Source: Brachypodium distachyon (lineage: Eukaryota > Streptophyta > Magnoliopsida > Poales > Poaceae). Taken from it: 64,000 nt of DNA. Below, one piece after another: positions 1-10,690 of this stretch (position 1 is the first letter of the stretch; each line of letters starts with the position of its first letter). A program made the translations under genes and the position numbers. A model generated the notes under the pieces. That model saw only the letters and a list, made by a program, of their open reading frames with translations, did no database searches and was not told the DNA's origin. The DNA lies in contig NC_016135.3 of NCBI RefSeq assembly GCF_000005505.3, forward strand, positions 13,610,613-13,674,612. Reading direction: 5' to 3'.

Positions 1-2079
1 CCGCGGCAGCTCTCGGCGATCCAGAGGATGTCGGCGCACGTGGCCGCGTTCCCGGAGACGTACGCGCGGCTCCACACCACGCGCACGCCAGAGTTCCTCG
101 GGCTCATCAACGGCGCAGGAGGATCCGCCCCCGCGGGTGGCGTCTGGCCCGCGTCGAACTACGGCGACGACGTGATCGTGGGGATCGTGGACACGGGCGT
201 GTGGCCCGAGAGCGAGAGCTTCAGAGAAACCGGCATCACGAAGCCCGTGCCAGCCAGATGGAAAGGCGCGTGCGAGCCGGGCAAGGCATTCAAGGCCTCC
301 ATGTGCAACCGCAAGCTCATCGGCGCCCGGTCCTTCAGCAAGGGGCTCAAGCAGCGCGGGCTCGGCATCGCGTCGGACGACTACGACTCCCCCCGGGACT
401 ACTACGGCCACGGCTCGCACACGTCGTCCACGGCTGCCGGGGCCAGCGTGAGCGGCGCGAGCTATTTCGGGTACGCCAACGGCACGGCGACCGGGATCGC
501 GCCCATGGCCAGGGTGGCCATGTACAAGGCCGTGTTCTCGGGGGATACCCTGGAGTCCGCGTCCAGCGACGTGCTTGCCGCCATGGACCGGGCCATCGCC
601 GACGGCGTCGACGTCTTGTCGCTCTCGCTGGGCTTTCCCGAGACATCCTACGACACCAACGTGATCGCCATCGGGGCCTTCGCCGCCATGCAGAAGGGGA
701 TATTCGTGACGTGCTCGGCGGGCAACGAAGGCTCCGATGGGTACACCGTCATGAACGGCGCACCGTGGATCACGACCGTCGGCGCGTCCACCATCGACAG
801 GGAATTCACCGCGACCGTGACCCTGGGAAGCGGCGGCCGCGGCGGGAAAAGCATCCGTGGCAAGTCGGTGTACCCGCAGGCCGCGGCGATCACGGGCGCG
901 ATTCTCTACTACGGCGGCCACGGCAACAGGAGCAAGCAGCGGTGCGAGTTCTCCAGCCTGAGCCGCAGGGAGGTGGGCGGGAAGTACGTCTTCTGCGCCG
1001 CGGGAGACAGCATCCGGCAGCAGATGGACGAGGTGCAGAGCAACGGCGGCCGCGGGCTCATCGTGGCCACCAACATGAAGGAGGTCCTGCAGCCGACCGA
1101 ATACCTCATGCCGCTCGTGCTCGTCACGCTTTCGGACGGCGCCGCGATCCAGAAGTACGCGGCGGCCACGAAGGCGCCCAAGGTGAGCGTCCGGTTCGTG
1201 TCGACGCAGCTGGGCGTGAAGCCGGCGCCGGCCGTGGCGTACTTCTCGGCCCGCGGGCCGAGCCAGCAGAGCCCGGGGGTGCTGAAGCCGGACATCGTGG
1301 CGCCCGGCGTGGACATCCTCGCGGCCTGGGTGCCCAACAAGGAGGTCATGGAGATCGGCAGGCAGAGGCTGTTCGCTAAGTACATGCTCGTGTCCGGCAC
1401 GTCCATGTCGTCGCCGCACATAGCCGGCGTCGTCGCCCTGCTGCGGTCCGCGCACCCGGACTGGAGCCCGGCGGCCATCCGGTCGGCCATGATGACGACG
1501 GCCTACGTCAAGGACAACACCGGCGGCACCATCGCCAGCTTGCCCAAGGGATCGCCGGGGACGCCGCTCGACTACGGCAGCGGCCACGTCAGCCCCAACC
1601 AGGCCACGGACCCTGGCCTCGTGTACGACACCACGGCAGACGACTACGTCAGCTTCCTTTGCGGCCTCCGGTACAGCAGCCAGCAGATAGCGGCCGTCAC
1701 GGGCCGGCGGAAAGTCAGCTGCGCCGCCGCCGGTGCAAGCCTGGACCTGAACTACCCTTCGTTCATGGTCATCCTTAACAACACCAATTCGGCCACCCGG
1801 ACGTTCAAGAGGGTCCTGACCAATGTCGCCAGCTCGCCCGCCAAGTACAGCGTGTCGGTGACGGCGCCGGCTGGGATGAAGGTGACGGTGACGCCACCGA
1901 CGCTGTCGTTTGGGGCCAAAGGCAGCAAGGAGGGGTTCAGTGTCACCGTGCAGGTCAGCCAGGTGAAGAGAGCGCAAGATGACTACAACTACATTGGAAA
2001 TCATGGGTTCTTGAGCTGGAACGAGGTTGATGGCAAGCATTCGGTCAGGAGTCCGATCGTCACAGCATTTGCCCAATGA
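1..2079 (+). CDS. Subtilisin-like serine protease (subtilase, SBT), 5'-truncated by window edge
   Basis: Secreted plant subtilases cleave proteins in the apoplast or cell wall. The reading frame is open from base 1, and the residues before the first ATG at 28 still fit the family, so the true start, signal peptide and most of the I9 propeptide lie outside the window; 692 residues remain. The end of the propeptide (HTTRTPEFLGL) is followed by the S8 domain. Its catalytic Asp is in IVDTGVWPE (codon at 190), the His in YYGHGSHTSSTAAG (about 408), the oxyanion Asn in SAGNEG (724) and the Ser in SGTSMSSPH (1402). A PA-like insert lies between the Asn and Ser blocks, and the C-terminal Fn3-like region starts near LDLNYPSF. 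No intron is needed, as in many grass subtilases. Coding sequence is GC-rich, about 65-70 percent by eye, and turns AT-rich right after the stop. The substrate cannot be inferred. Confidence 0.94.
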   Translation, partial: PRQLSAIQRMSAHVAAFPETYARLHTTRTPEFLGLINGAGGSAPAGGVWPASNYGDDVIVGIVDTGVWPESESFRETGITKPVPARWKGACEPGKAFKASMCNRKLIGARSFSKGLKQRGLGIASDDYDSPRDYYGHGSHTSSTAAGASVSGASYFGYANGTATGIAPMARVAMYKAVFSGDTLESASSDVLAAMDRAIADGVDVLSLSLGFPETSYDTNVIAIGAFAAMQKGIFVTCSAGNEGSDGYTVMNGAPWITTVGASTIDREFTATVTLGSGGRGGKSIRGKSVYPQAAAITGAILYYGGHGNRSKQRCEFSSLSRREVGGKYVFCAAGDSIRQQMDEVQSNGGRGLIVATNMKEVLQPTEYLMPLVLVTLSDGAAIQKYAAATKAPKVSVRFVSTQLGVKPAPAVAYFSARGPSQQSPGVLKPDIVAPGVDILAAWVPNKEVMEIGRQRLFAKYMLVSGTSMSSPHIAGVVALLRSAHPDWSPAAIRSAMMTTAYVKDNTGGTIASLPKGSPGTPLDYGSGHVSPNQATDPGLVYDTTADDYVSFLCGLRYSSQQIAAVTGRRKVSCAAAGASLDLNYPSFMVILNNTNSATRTFKRVLTNVASSPAKYSVSVTAPAGMKVTVTPPTLSFGAKGSKEGFSVTVQVSQVKRAQDDYNYIGNHGFLSWNEVDGKHSVRSPIVTAFAQ

Positions 2080-2589
2080 TGATAAGGAAATTAAGTTACC
2101 ATAGCAGGACTGAAAAATGAAGTCATGACAATAGGAAAACAATAACACTATATATAATCCTGACCGAAAAAGGAAATAATACATAGATCGAAAAAGAAGA
2201 CAGAAAACACATCAGGATATTGTCATATTGATGTTGCCAACTGCATTTATAGCCTCTCTATAAATTATTATTTCTTAACATATGCCATTCTGTTTATAAG
2301 AACTAATATATTTCAAGAGTTTGATTTGCTTCAAAATGTGTCAAAGTCAAAATGTAATAGGGGTGTAATTTATGTGGGAGACTCAAATGTCTGATCCGTT
2401 CTCTATCAGAAAATTACGATGTATACCAATGTACCAGCATTGATAGAAAGGTTATTGGCGCATAAGAAAAATAATGAACCTGATTGTCTGCCTTTCTAGA
2501 TACTGTTGATAATTTACATGCGGATACAAATTGAACTTTAGAAAAGAGTGCAGTAGATGATTTTTACAGTACAGATGATCCAAGTAATT

Positions 2590-2960
2590 TCAACGTAAAG
2601 CCTCAGTAATACTGGAGAAAACACACATACAGAGTCAGCTAGTACTCTCGAGTGATAGCCCCATCAATACTGGGATTTTGAAAAATTATGAAAGACAGGG
2701 ATATCAGCAGGTGATCAGCAGCAGAATTTCGATCTCCATCATGTGGAATGTGATATGGTTCAGCTGCAGCTACGTCTAGCTGAAAATTCCAGTGATCACC
2801 AGGGAGATGAGAGAATATTAGTGCGCTACCTCCTCCTCAACAGGTTGCTCTGCATATTTACAATTCTGAAAAAACTGGACAAATATATGTAGGACTAGAC
2901 AACAGTAGCTGCAACTGTGATACTGTAGTCCATGGGAAATGGAGTAACATCAGCAAAGGA
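2590..2960 (+). repeat. Direct repeat copy A of a local duplicated block
   Basis: This block runs from near GCCTCAGTAATACTGGAGAA through ACAAATATATGTAGGACTAG to the segment around CCATGGGAAATGG. It recurs in the same orientation about 745 bases downstream with scattered substitutions and small indels. No terminal inverted repeats or target duplications were found at its edges. Confidence 0.75.
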
Positions 2961-3342
2961 ATTCAGATGAACATTATTAACACTCGTAATGGTGCACACG
3001 TATTGCACAGGCGAAACTGCTTCACACAAGACGGTTTACGTCAGATATATACGACGCTTCTTTCCTTTGTTATTCTGCCCTGGAGCTTTTGCTGCCCCGT
3101 GCCCAAGGCCCAGCCCAAGTTTGCCACATATTGAGTTGCAATGCCAACTAATGCACAAATTTCCGTTCTAGATATTGTTTGAAAATATCTAGGAATTATG
3201 GTTAGAACAAATAATGCACAGTTCTTGCACAGGTGAACTAATGCACAGAACTACGAGTATCATTAGACCATATTCCACTGTAAGACAACTTCATAGCTCC
3301 AAGTTGAATTTTACTGGAGCAAACAGTCTGACTAAATATTGT

Positions 3343-3730
3343 TGAAGGAAATAGCCTCAATAATATTGGAGAAACACACATTCCCAGCCAGCAAAATACT
3401 CTCTAGTGATAGAGCCCCCATCAATATTGGGATTTGAAAAATTATGAAGGACGGGATATCACTAGGTGATCAGCAGAAATTTCGATCTCTATCGTGTGGC
3501 ATATGAGATGGTTCAGCTGCAGCTATGTCTAGCTGAAACTTCCAGTGATCACCATGGAGATCAGAGCATATTAGTGCGCTACCTCCTCCTCAACAGGTTA
3601 CTCTGCATATTTAAAATTCTGAAAAAACTGGTTAAATATATGTAGGACTAGCCAACAGTAGCACTGTTGGAGCAGCTGCAACTGTGATACTGCACTCCAT
3701 GGGAAATGGGGTAACACTAACAACAGCACA
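3343..3730 (+). repeat. Direct repeat copy B of the same block
   Basis: This is the second copy of the 2590-2960 block, beginning near GCCTCAATAATATTGGAGAA. It carries about 17 extra bases (AGCACTGTTGGAG region) that copy A lacks but that a third, partial copy near 11690 keeps. Copy A therefore probably lost them. Confidence 0.75.
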
Positions 3731-4552
3731 GGAATTCAGTTTTTCAACTGCAAACTGAATTACCCAACATAATCCAACTGAATTCCCCGCATCATTTCCC
3801 CATACCACAACATTAACACTAGGGTCACATTACCACCGCAAACTCAGTTCTCCATATTACTACATATGCATTACCACTGCAAACTCTGTTCTCCATATTA
3901 CTACATGTATATGATGTATATACTAGCATTACAGTATCACTTCTTCAGACCACATCAACACCCAGCCCAGTGTTGCAATCCTGCTGTGGCCTTGCACCAG
4001 CCTGCTCTCCTGTCATAACAAAAGAGCACTGGTTAAGGTTTCGAACAAGGCGACAAGTTTTTCAAAGGCTGGTATAGACCTCCTAGCATGGAGATTAAAG
4101 CAAGAGGCATCGACCTCCAGTGCGATAGGTTATAACGACTAAAGTATGGACATCTGCTATACAAGATTAACCTTTCTATTTCTATACAACAGAGATCGAA
4201 TAGAGCAGAAAACTATTCGGTTCCATTAGTATTAGCACCGTGATGGATTATGTCGTGAGCCAATCGCATCATCCAACCAACCTATCTCGAACAATATATG
4301 CCTCATATTTTGTTGGCTAGTGGCTACACGCAATGACGAAAATACCATCCAAATTTTTATAGACACTCAATGTCATACAAGTTTAGCATTCACTGTTTGA
4401 TCTATGTGATACTTTTGTGTAACCAAGCATCTTCCAAATGATCAAAAGTATAAGGATGATAACAATAGGTATGAAATTACTGACTACTAATACCAACTTA
4501 AGGATAATAAAGGAAGATCAGATATCAAAAGCATTACCAGTTATACTTCACT

Positions 4553-4949
4553 TCACATCCTATCTACTCGGCCGATTCGTCTTGCAAAGCGTCTCCTCCT
4601 GTAGTTGCCTAGTTGGGACATGCACCTCATGTTGCCGATTGCCAAGATGTTCTTCATAGTCCGAATCACTCTCAGACTCACTGGTCCATCCATATCAAGG
4701 ACGCCTTGTGCGACCAATAACTGCAGGTAGAGGATGTGGCAGCATATCTCTGAGAGCAGGCGCATCGATGATCATAGGGACCACTTCCTCTTTTTCATCA
4801 ACTGTTAACACAGCCTCAGATGGTACGTCAGTGTGCACCCTCAGAATGGCATTGCTGCTTCTTGTTGCTGCATTACACATGAAGCCCATGTAAGAATTAC
4901 ACAAAATGCATATGCTTTGTTGACTGAACGGAATAAGAAACTGCAACAA
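4553..4949 (-). pseudogene. Decayed reading-frame fragment, unidentified
   Basis: On the minus strand a frame of about 80 codons (4949 down to 4695) ends at a TGA. The same frame then stays open down to the 4560s and encodes an acidic run (SESESDSDYEEH). The composition looks more like a once-translated exon with one stop than like random sequence, but I recognise no family. It could be a transposon-derived fragment or a chance frame. Confidence 0.3.
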
Positions 4950-5767
4950 AATACTAATAACTCAGGGTCTTGGTTTAGAGCTAAATATCACACAACTAAA
5001 AACAATTTGCGCATGCTGCAATTTTATTTTATTACAGAAGTATTGATAGCCAACATAATGCAATGCTAAAAACTCACAATGCCAAATCATGAGTCAATTA
5101 TATCAGCTAAAGGCAACACAGAAGACATCAGTCAATTCAATTCTTCTGCACCTAAGCAGCAACAAGTGAATCTCCCCCAAAACAAAGAAATTAGGAGAGA
5201 ATGGCTGCATAAATCAAGTAACCACTCTACACTTCAAAAGCTACTTAATTTTCCATATACCATCTTATTCTAGCACATGGAAATGTTCTTGGTATATCAA
5301 GGACACTAAAATAGCATCAATGGCTAAAAAGTTGTTGCTTTCTACTTACTTCGAACTGTGGAAATACATAATCATTTGTTAAGTTTGATAGTAGTTTGGG
5401 TCAAGGATATAGGATGCTAATAGCATTGAAGATGATATTTATAAGGAAATGCTCAAATGCTATTTCCCATATTGTTTGGTGAAGGATATATAGTAAACGG
5501 GTTCATCGTTGTGGCATTCCACGTGAGTATAATATCAATAGAAAATGAAGACTAAATTCATGCTAGAAAAAACCACGGATAACATTATGATGGACCAACC
5601 ATCCTAGACTTGAGGTTGTCACTTAGATAAAGCATGCCCATGATGATGGACCAACCATGCATTATGATGGACCAAATATCCTAGAATTGATCCCATCGTT
5701 GAGATTCATGCAAAAATCACACAAGTACAAAGGATGAGAAATTTTTAATAGGATTGATATGATTGTT

Positions 5768-5802
5768 GACTAGGAAATAACTATTTCTAAGCTGATTGAG
5801 AA
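5768..5802. repeat. Single arm of a hairpin-type MITE terminus
   Basis: The sequence around GGAAATAACTATTTCTAAG resembles the inverted-repeat arms of the element at 58721-58864. Only one arm is visible, beside a probable Helitron end. Confidence 0.35.
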
Positions 5803-5826
5803 ATATACACTCCTTAATTAATTATA

Positions 5827-5880
5827 CTAGCAAAAGACCCGTGCGTTGCTACGGAACATGGGAAAATTTATCAAAACGTC
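5827..5880 (-). mobile_element. Probable Helitron 3' terminus
   Basis: Read on the minus strand, this region has an imperfect short hairpin around CCGTAGCAACGCACGG. The 11-base spacer GTCTTTTG then leads to CTAG, and the next base is T. A hairpin followed by CTRR and insertion at an A/T dinucleotide is the known 3' signature of Helitrons, which make no target duplication. The body would extend to higher coordinates. I could not place the 5' TC end, so only the terminus is annotated. Confidence 0.5.
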
Positions 5881-6070
5881 AAATTAAATGTTGACTTGTT
5901 ACATGAGCACATATGTATATAAATTATGATATGTTTATTTTTCGTAAGATATACTCTGGTCTTTTTCTTTTTTGCACATGTCTTATTTCTATATCCCGTG
6001 TAAAGAGAAAGTGACACATGGTCAAGTCTTTTGCTCTCTACCTCCAAGTTATCACTGTTCTCACATACTA

Positions 6071-6180
6071 CCTCCGTTCCATAATTCTTGTCAAAATCTT
6101 ACAAGTATCTAGACACCTTTTAGTAATAGATACATCCATTTTTTGGCAAATTTGAGACAAGAATTATGGAACGGAGGGAG
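6071..6180. mobile_element. Stowaway MITE, 110 bp
   Basis: Terminal inverted repeats CCTCCGTTCCATAATTCTTG and its complement are flanked by TA on both sides. The element has no coding capacity. It belongs to the same family as the element at 54808-54920, in opposite orientation. Confidence 0.9.
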
Positions 6181-6399
6181 TACATCACACTTGAAAAGTC
6201 ATGTGTGAGCGTTTTTCAACTTTTTTGTTGAATTCATGAAGTGATTCTCAATATAATCATGAATAATGAAGAACATGTAGGAATGATAACGTTTATCACT
6301 TCCATCTGTCCAAGCCGCACGACCTCCTGTGTGGTGATTTAAACAGCAATCATCGGTATATCGATTAAGACAGCAAGCAGCAGCAGCCATCCCATAAAG

Positions 6400-7200
6400 G
6401 AAGCGGCAGTATAAAATTTTGCTTAATGGATCATTGCCATGCTCTCCTATTACTTCTACTCCGTACTTTATTTCTCAAATCCCTTCTCCCAATTTCTCTC
6501 GCTCTCCCTTTGACTATCCTCTCCATCCACCCTAAGTGCAAACTCCTCCTCTCCCCATCCCGATTCATCCCGCCACCAAACATCGTGCCGTCATGCAAGG
6601 CCGCCCGCTTGTGCGCACCGCCTTCGCCCGTAGATTCCCGCCGTCCGTTCGCTCCCGTGCGCTGCCTGCTCCCACTTGCTGCCTGGTACGCCTGTGCGCC
6701 GCCCGCCTGCGCCCTCTCGCCGCCTTGTCCGCCCGTTCACCGCGCCCGCGCGAGCGCCCACACATTGCGTCCGGCCAGTGGTCGCCGCGCGCCACTACCC
6801 GTCGGGAGGGCCACGTGCACTTATGGCTCGCGCCGACGCGGTCCCTGCTGCCTTGCGCGAGGCCACCGCCATCCAAGCCTCAGGCTCATCCCATCGCCGT
6901 CCAAGTCCCGCGGGGAGCCACCGGCGCGCACGAGCCGGTGGAGGCGGCGGTTGGGGCGCGCGACGTAGCCACGGGTCCGTAGCCTCCTTCCGCACATGGA
7001 CGCCGCCGACGCACACGAGCTAGTGGAGGCAACCAAGAGCGGCGGCAGAGCTGGCGAGATCCGGATTGGGCAGGGGGTGGGGGTGAGATTCGTAGGAGAG
7101 GAGGAGGAGAGAGGAGGGCTCTGTTTTTTTTTAACAATTGAAAAAACCTCGAAAATATTAGCATTGTTATACTACTATAATAGTTGAAAAAATCAAGTGT
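6400..7200. other. GC-rich intergenic block without a supported gene
   Basis: A GC-rich island at about 6560-7100 opens several overlapping frames on both strands. All are Arg-, Pro- and Ala-rich low-complexity translations with no recognisable domain and no consistent splice pattern. It may be a CpG-rich promoter or leader, or a captured gene piece. I see no supported coding sequence. Confidence 0.45.
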
Positions 7201-7262
7201 CATTGAGCAGGATCTTTTGATCTTTGATTCTTTGGACGCCAGTTGGTATAGTAGCATTATTG

Positions 7263-7802
7263 TCAGTTAAGAAACAAGACAGTATCGCACATATTAGTCT
7301 GCAGGGAAGCAACTGGTAAATTGGTAGCAATGGCATACACTGTCAAACACACGGGAGATAGAAAGAAGATGGGGGAATAGAGAGTTAGTTCACTTGAGCT
7401 CCCCCCCTCCTCCTCGACATCCTCCACCGGCTGCTGCTTCTGCTCCTGCAGCTGCAGCTTCTCCTCCTCCTCCTCCTGCTTGAAGAGCTCTTGCTGCACC
7501 ACCTCGTAGCAGTCTCCCTCCAGGAGCGGCCACCCATCGTTCCCATACACCTAATCGGACCAGCCAAAATTATGATCGTGAGATCACTGATCCATCACTA
7601 GAATCAGCACCAGCTCTCAAATCGGTCGATAAAGCTGCAGGAAAGGAAAAGGCGCCATCTTTGCAGCATTTTAGGGTTTGGGAGAGGGAACCTTGAGGAG
7701 GCTGTTGACGACGCTGCGGACTTGGGTCTCCTTGTAGCCCATCGGGGTGAAGTGGTCGATCGCAGCGTCCATCCGCCCAACCCTCGATCGCCGCCTCGAC
7801 AT
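7263..7802 (-). CDS. Small WIYLD-domain protein
   Basis: Two exons: 7802-7692 and 7550-7263. The intron has a clean GT (7691-7690) and AG (7552-7551). The joined protein carries a WIYLD-like helical domain from AAIDHFTPMGYKETQVR through LLKVYGNDGWPLLEGDCYEV. It is followed by a Glu/Gln-rich tail (QQELFKQEEEEEKLQ). In Arabidopsis this domain is the N-terminal, ubiquitin-binding part of SUVR-type histone methyltransferases; grasses also have short proteins with little else, and no SET domain follows here. An in-frame ATG at 7772 (MDAAIDH) could be the start instead of 7802. The last 40 or so codons look non-family-like and may really be intron or UTR. A role in chromatin is inference only. Confidence 0.72.
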
Positions 7803-8238
7803 TGTGGAACCTCGCTTGCAGGGGAGATGGAAGCTGGGCGTTGCGCGTGAAGGAGAGAGGGAGAGTGAGCTGAGGACTGACTGAGGAGAGTGAATCCTTG
7901 ATGGGCTGATTGGCTTGCTGTGGTTGGGTTGGGTGAGGGTCGTGAGGGCCGGCCAAGTGTGCTCTGGTCGGGGTCTCCAGCCCCAACGAGCCAATCGAGC
8001 CGAAGGAGCTGGTCCCTTGAGAGAGATCGAGCGCTTTGTTAGCCATGCAGCTCATGATGTTGAAATTTAGAACTTGATAATGTGTGCTAGCTTGGTCACG
8101 AAGATTTTCGTACTGTAAAACAAAATTTCATGTTTCTTCTTAGTGTCTTCTTCTAATAAAAATGATCCACCCTTAGGGATGGGTTAGAGAGAAAAAAAAA
8201 GTGTACATGTATTGTAAAGTGTTACATACTTCATATTA

Positions 8239-8481
8239 CTCTTTCCGTTCCAAAATACAAGGCATATAAAAAAAATTCACTGCCAAATTTGATCAAATTT
8301 ATGGAAAAACCAACAATACTAAAAATCATAAATCAAGATCACTATAACTATAATGAAATATATTTTCCTAAGTATTCATTTGAATAGTAAATGTTAATAC
8401 TTTTGGTTATAAGCTTTGTCAAAGTCTAAAAAATTTAACCGTCAACGAAGTTATAAGTACTATATTTTAGAAAGGAGGGAG
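8239..8481. mobile_element. Stowaway-like MITE, 243 bp
   Basis: The ends are CTCTTTCCGTTCCAAAATA and its degenerate complement TATTTTAGAAAGGAGGGAG, each next to TA. The interior is AT-rich and non-coding. It lies just downstream of the DUF6598 locus. Confidence 0.75.
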
Positions 8482-8528
8482 TACAACACGTGCGGCATAT
8501 TTACACGGAAATAGTTTCTTAAAATGTA

Positions 8529-9692
8529 TCAAACCATCGTCTCGCGTCTGGTAGCGATGGTTGACCAATAGACTGTCACAGACACAACCGCTCCATTTCT
8601 GAACTGATGCAGTTGTTGCTGGTTGCCATGCTTGGACGCTACAAAAGAGAGAGCTTCTTTTCCCTCCTCCATGAAGTTTATAAGTAGTGTATCCCCGATG
8701 TCCACAACTGCTATGAATTTTTTAGCATGTTTCCCAATCGAAGGTATGAAACCATCCACATCACGGCAACATTTGTTCATGAAGGAGTAGTAACCTTTGG
8801 AGATGACAGTCTTACCAAACATCCGCACATGAAAGCCCCCTAGTGGAACCTCTCGACGAAATCCAGCTCTATAGTTGCCTCAACGCCCTCCCTAACAACA
8901 CATGACTTGAATGTGACCCTACCTTTGGTATCATCAACATGGTTCATACTCCATGGGTCAAACAGCCCAAGGGCTTTCAGAGACCCATCGACAATTGTCA
9001 AATCTTCCTCATCATCCTTTCCTTTGATCCTTATATCGATTTCTATCGAACAACCCGTTCCAGATATTCCTCGATCAGGGTTCCTCAGACGTAAATAGCC
9101 ACCGTTCTGAAATGCAGCAAAGCAGAACCAATTAATTAAGGTTAATATTGTCATCCTCAGTCCACCTTATACAAAATCACATGAGAATGATGAATGCTGA
9201 GAAAGAGTACGTATGGGATATATTACCACATCAATAGCTTGCGCCTTTTCTCTAGTACGGTGAAAATAATAGTTCCGGGACGAATCCAAAGAATCCCTTA
9301 TACATCAACACGTGAGCACGTAGTATTATCACCCATAACCTTCATCAAGGCTTGCATATAAAACTGGACTGAAATACCAAAGATTTGGATCATGGGAATA
9401 TGGGTTGCGGAACATGAAAGCATATGTCGCCGAGTTCACAGGAAGTATACCGCATAGGCCCCAATAGAACTGGGAAAGACAACAACATGAAATTAGCCTT
9501 TATGTCATCTGTCAGTCCAAGATTAATTAAAAAACGACGGATAGTCGGATACTAACTGAAAATTTTAATTATGCAACTTACATTCTGTGAGGTCGCGTAT
9601 GCGATCTTTTGGGCACCACAAAAGCTGATCCGGGTCCCGAACATCCCTGGATAATGTGAGGCTGTTGCTCGGATAGATTCTCCTCCCTCCAT
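8529..9692 (-). pseudogene. DUF6598-family gene, apparently disrupted
   Basis: DUF6598 is a grass-expanded domain of unknown function. Pieces on the minus strand, in order, are: a possible first exon from an ATG at 9692 to a GTAAGT donor near 9583; a block at about 9400-9330 with MIQIFGISVQF; RDSLDSSRNYYFHRTREKAQ at about 9290-9235; a long block at 9110-8840 (LRLRNPDRGISGTG, IEIDIRIKGKDDEEDL); and a final block at 8845-8529 ([18 protein letters not shown] to VSVTVYWS). The third-to-fourth join fits a GT-AG intron. The first blocks lie in different frames, with a stop between frames near 9440. The last two are joined only by a frameshift at about 8840-8855, where a TAG ends the upstream frame. 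It is probably a pseudogene; an unrecognised intron or a sequencing error could also explain the shift. Confidence 0.65.
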
Positions 9693-10099
9693 ATTCGGGG
9701 CTCGAGATTTGGGATTCGGGATGACACCCTCGCCACTCGCCAGGTCGCCCCGTAACCTATTTATATATGAACAGGATCTCTGATCCTGGCTCCGAGTCCT
9801 AGTCGATTTCTTCTGGCGGAAGGACTCTCAATGCTGTTTCTGTCGGGCTGTTCGTCGCCGCGCCCCCCGAAACTCCTCCGGCTTCCCATGTGCGACATGC
9901 TCCGTCGAAATGCCGCTCTCGCTGGCTCGCTTCTTGTGGCATTATGAATGGTGGAGATGAACTGAGGCGGGGGACACCAGGTGGAGGAAGAACGGAGGCA
10001 CCACCGCCGTTGGCAGATGAGAGTGCTGCGATCCGATCTGATTGGCGCCAATAGAGATTTTGACTTTGCGCGCCTGCAAGCACATCAAGGCTCTGTTCG

Positions 10100-10690
10100 C
10101 TGGTGAATCTTCCCGCTGTTTAATTCGTGCAGACATGAAAGAGTACAGGAGCACACCCGCAAAAAGAAGAAGCAAGTGTACAGGAGCAAGAACTGATTCC
10201 TCTACGGTGAGTCCATGGGCGGCGCCGTGACGCTCCTACTGTACAGTAACGACCACCGAGGTATGGTGCAATAGCATCAGATCGATGCACAGCTTCCTAG
10301 CTAGCCTGAAATCTGTTCACCTGAAATCGTATTCAAATGCAGGTAAGTATGACGAATGGATGGGAAAAAACATCTCCAATGTGGTTTTCCAAATAGGCTG
10401 ACAAGTGGTTCCGAGCTGTCATAATTTGTGGGAAAATGGAAAAAAAACACTAGATGAGTTAATTCGTGTTACAAGTTTGCTTTAATCGGGTAACTCTATA
10501 GAAAAATGAAAGTAGAGGATCAAAAAGTTGAATTCACTGTCTTTTTTTACCCACATACAGCGGGCGAACTCCATTCAAAACATGAACGGAGCACAAAGTT
10601 CAAATATCCTCTAACTAAGTTCGGCAGCTAACTGAAGCGGAAACAAAGTGCTGAAAGAAGTAGCTGGCACTGAAAGAAGTAGCTGGCACA
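10100..10690. other. Intergenic, nothing recognised
   Basis: There are only short frames without motifs on either strand. The sequence is moderately AT-rich, and no inverted repeat was noticed. Confidence 0.5.

Larger units (their letters stand above)
2080..5760. other. Repeat-bearing intergenic spacer
   Basis: This AT-rich stretch between the subtilase and the next gene holds no convincing gene. It contains a duplicated block (listed separately) and a decayed reading-frame fragment at 4553-4949. The other open frames are short, lack family motifs and look like chance. Confidence 0.6.

Noticed and set aside
159..1946. Long open frames overlapping the subtilase gene (201-1379 +, 347-646 -, 909-1490 -)
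   Set aside because: They are shadows of a GC-rich gene: Arg-rich or low-complexity translations with no domains, overlapping a well-supported protease frame.
6426..7036. Cluster of overlapping frames on both strands, up to 180 codons
   Set aside because: All are Pro/Arg/Ala-rich products of GC-rich DNA, with no motif and no agreement between frames.
9761..10175. Minus-strand frame MLAGAQSQNLYWRQSDRIAA and neighbours, as a first exon of the DUF6598 gene
   Set aside because: No family similarity, and no splice donor that joins it in phase to the DUF6598 blocks.
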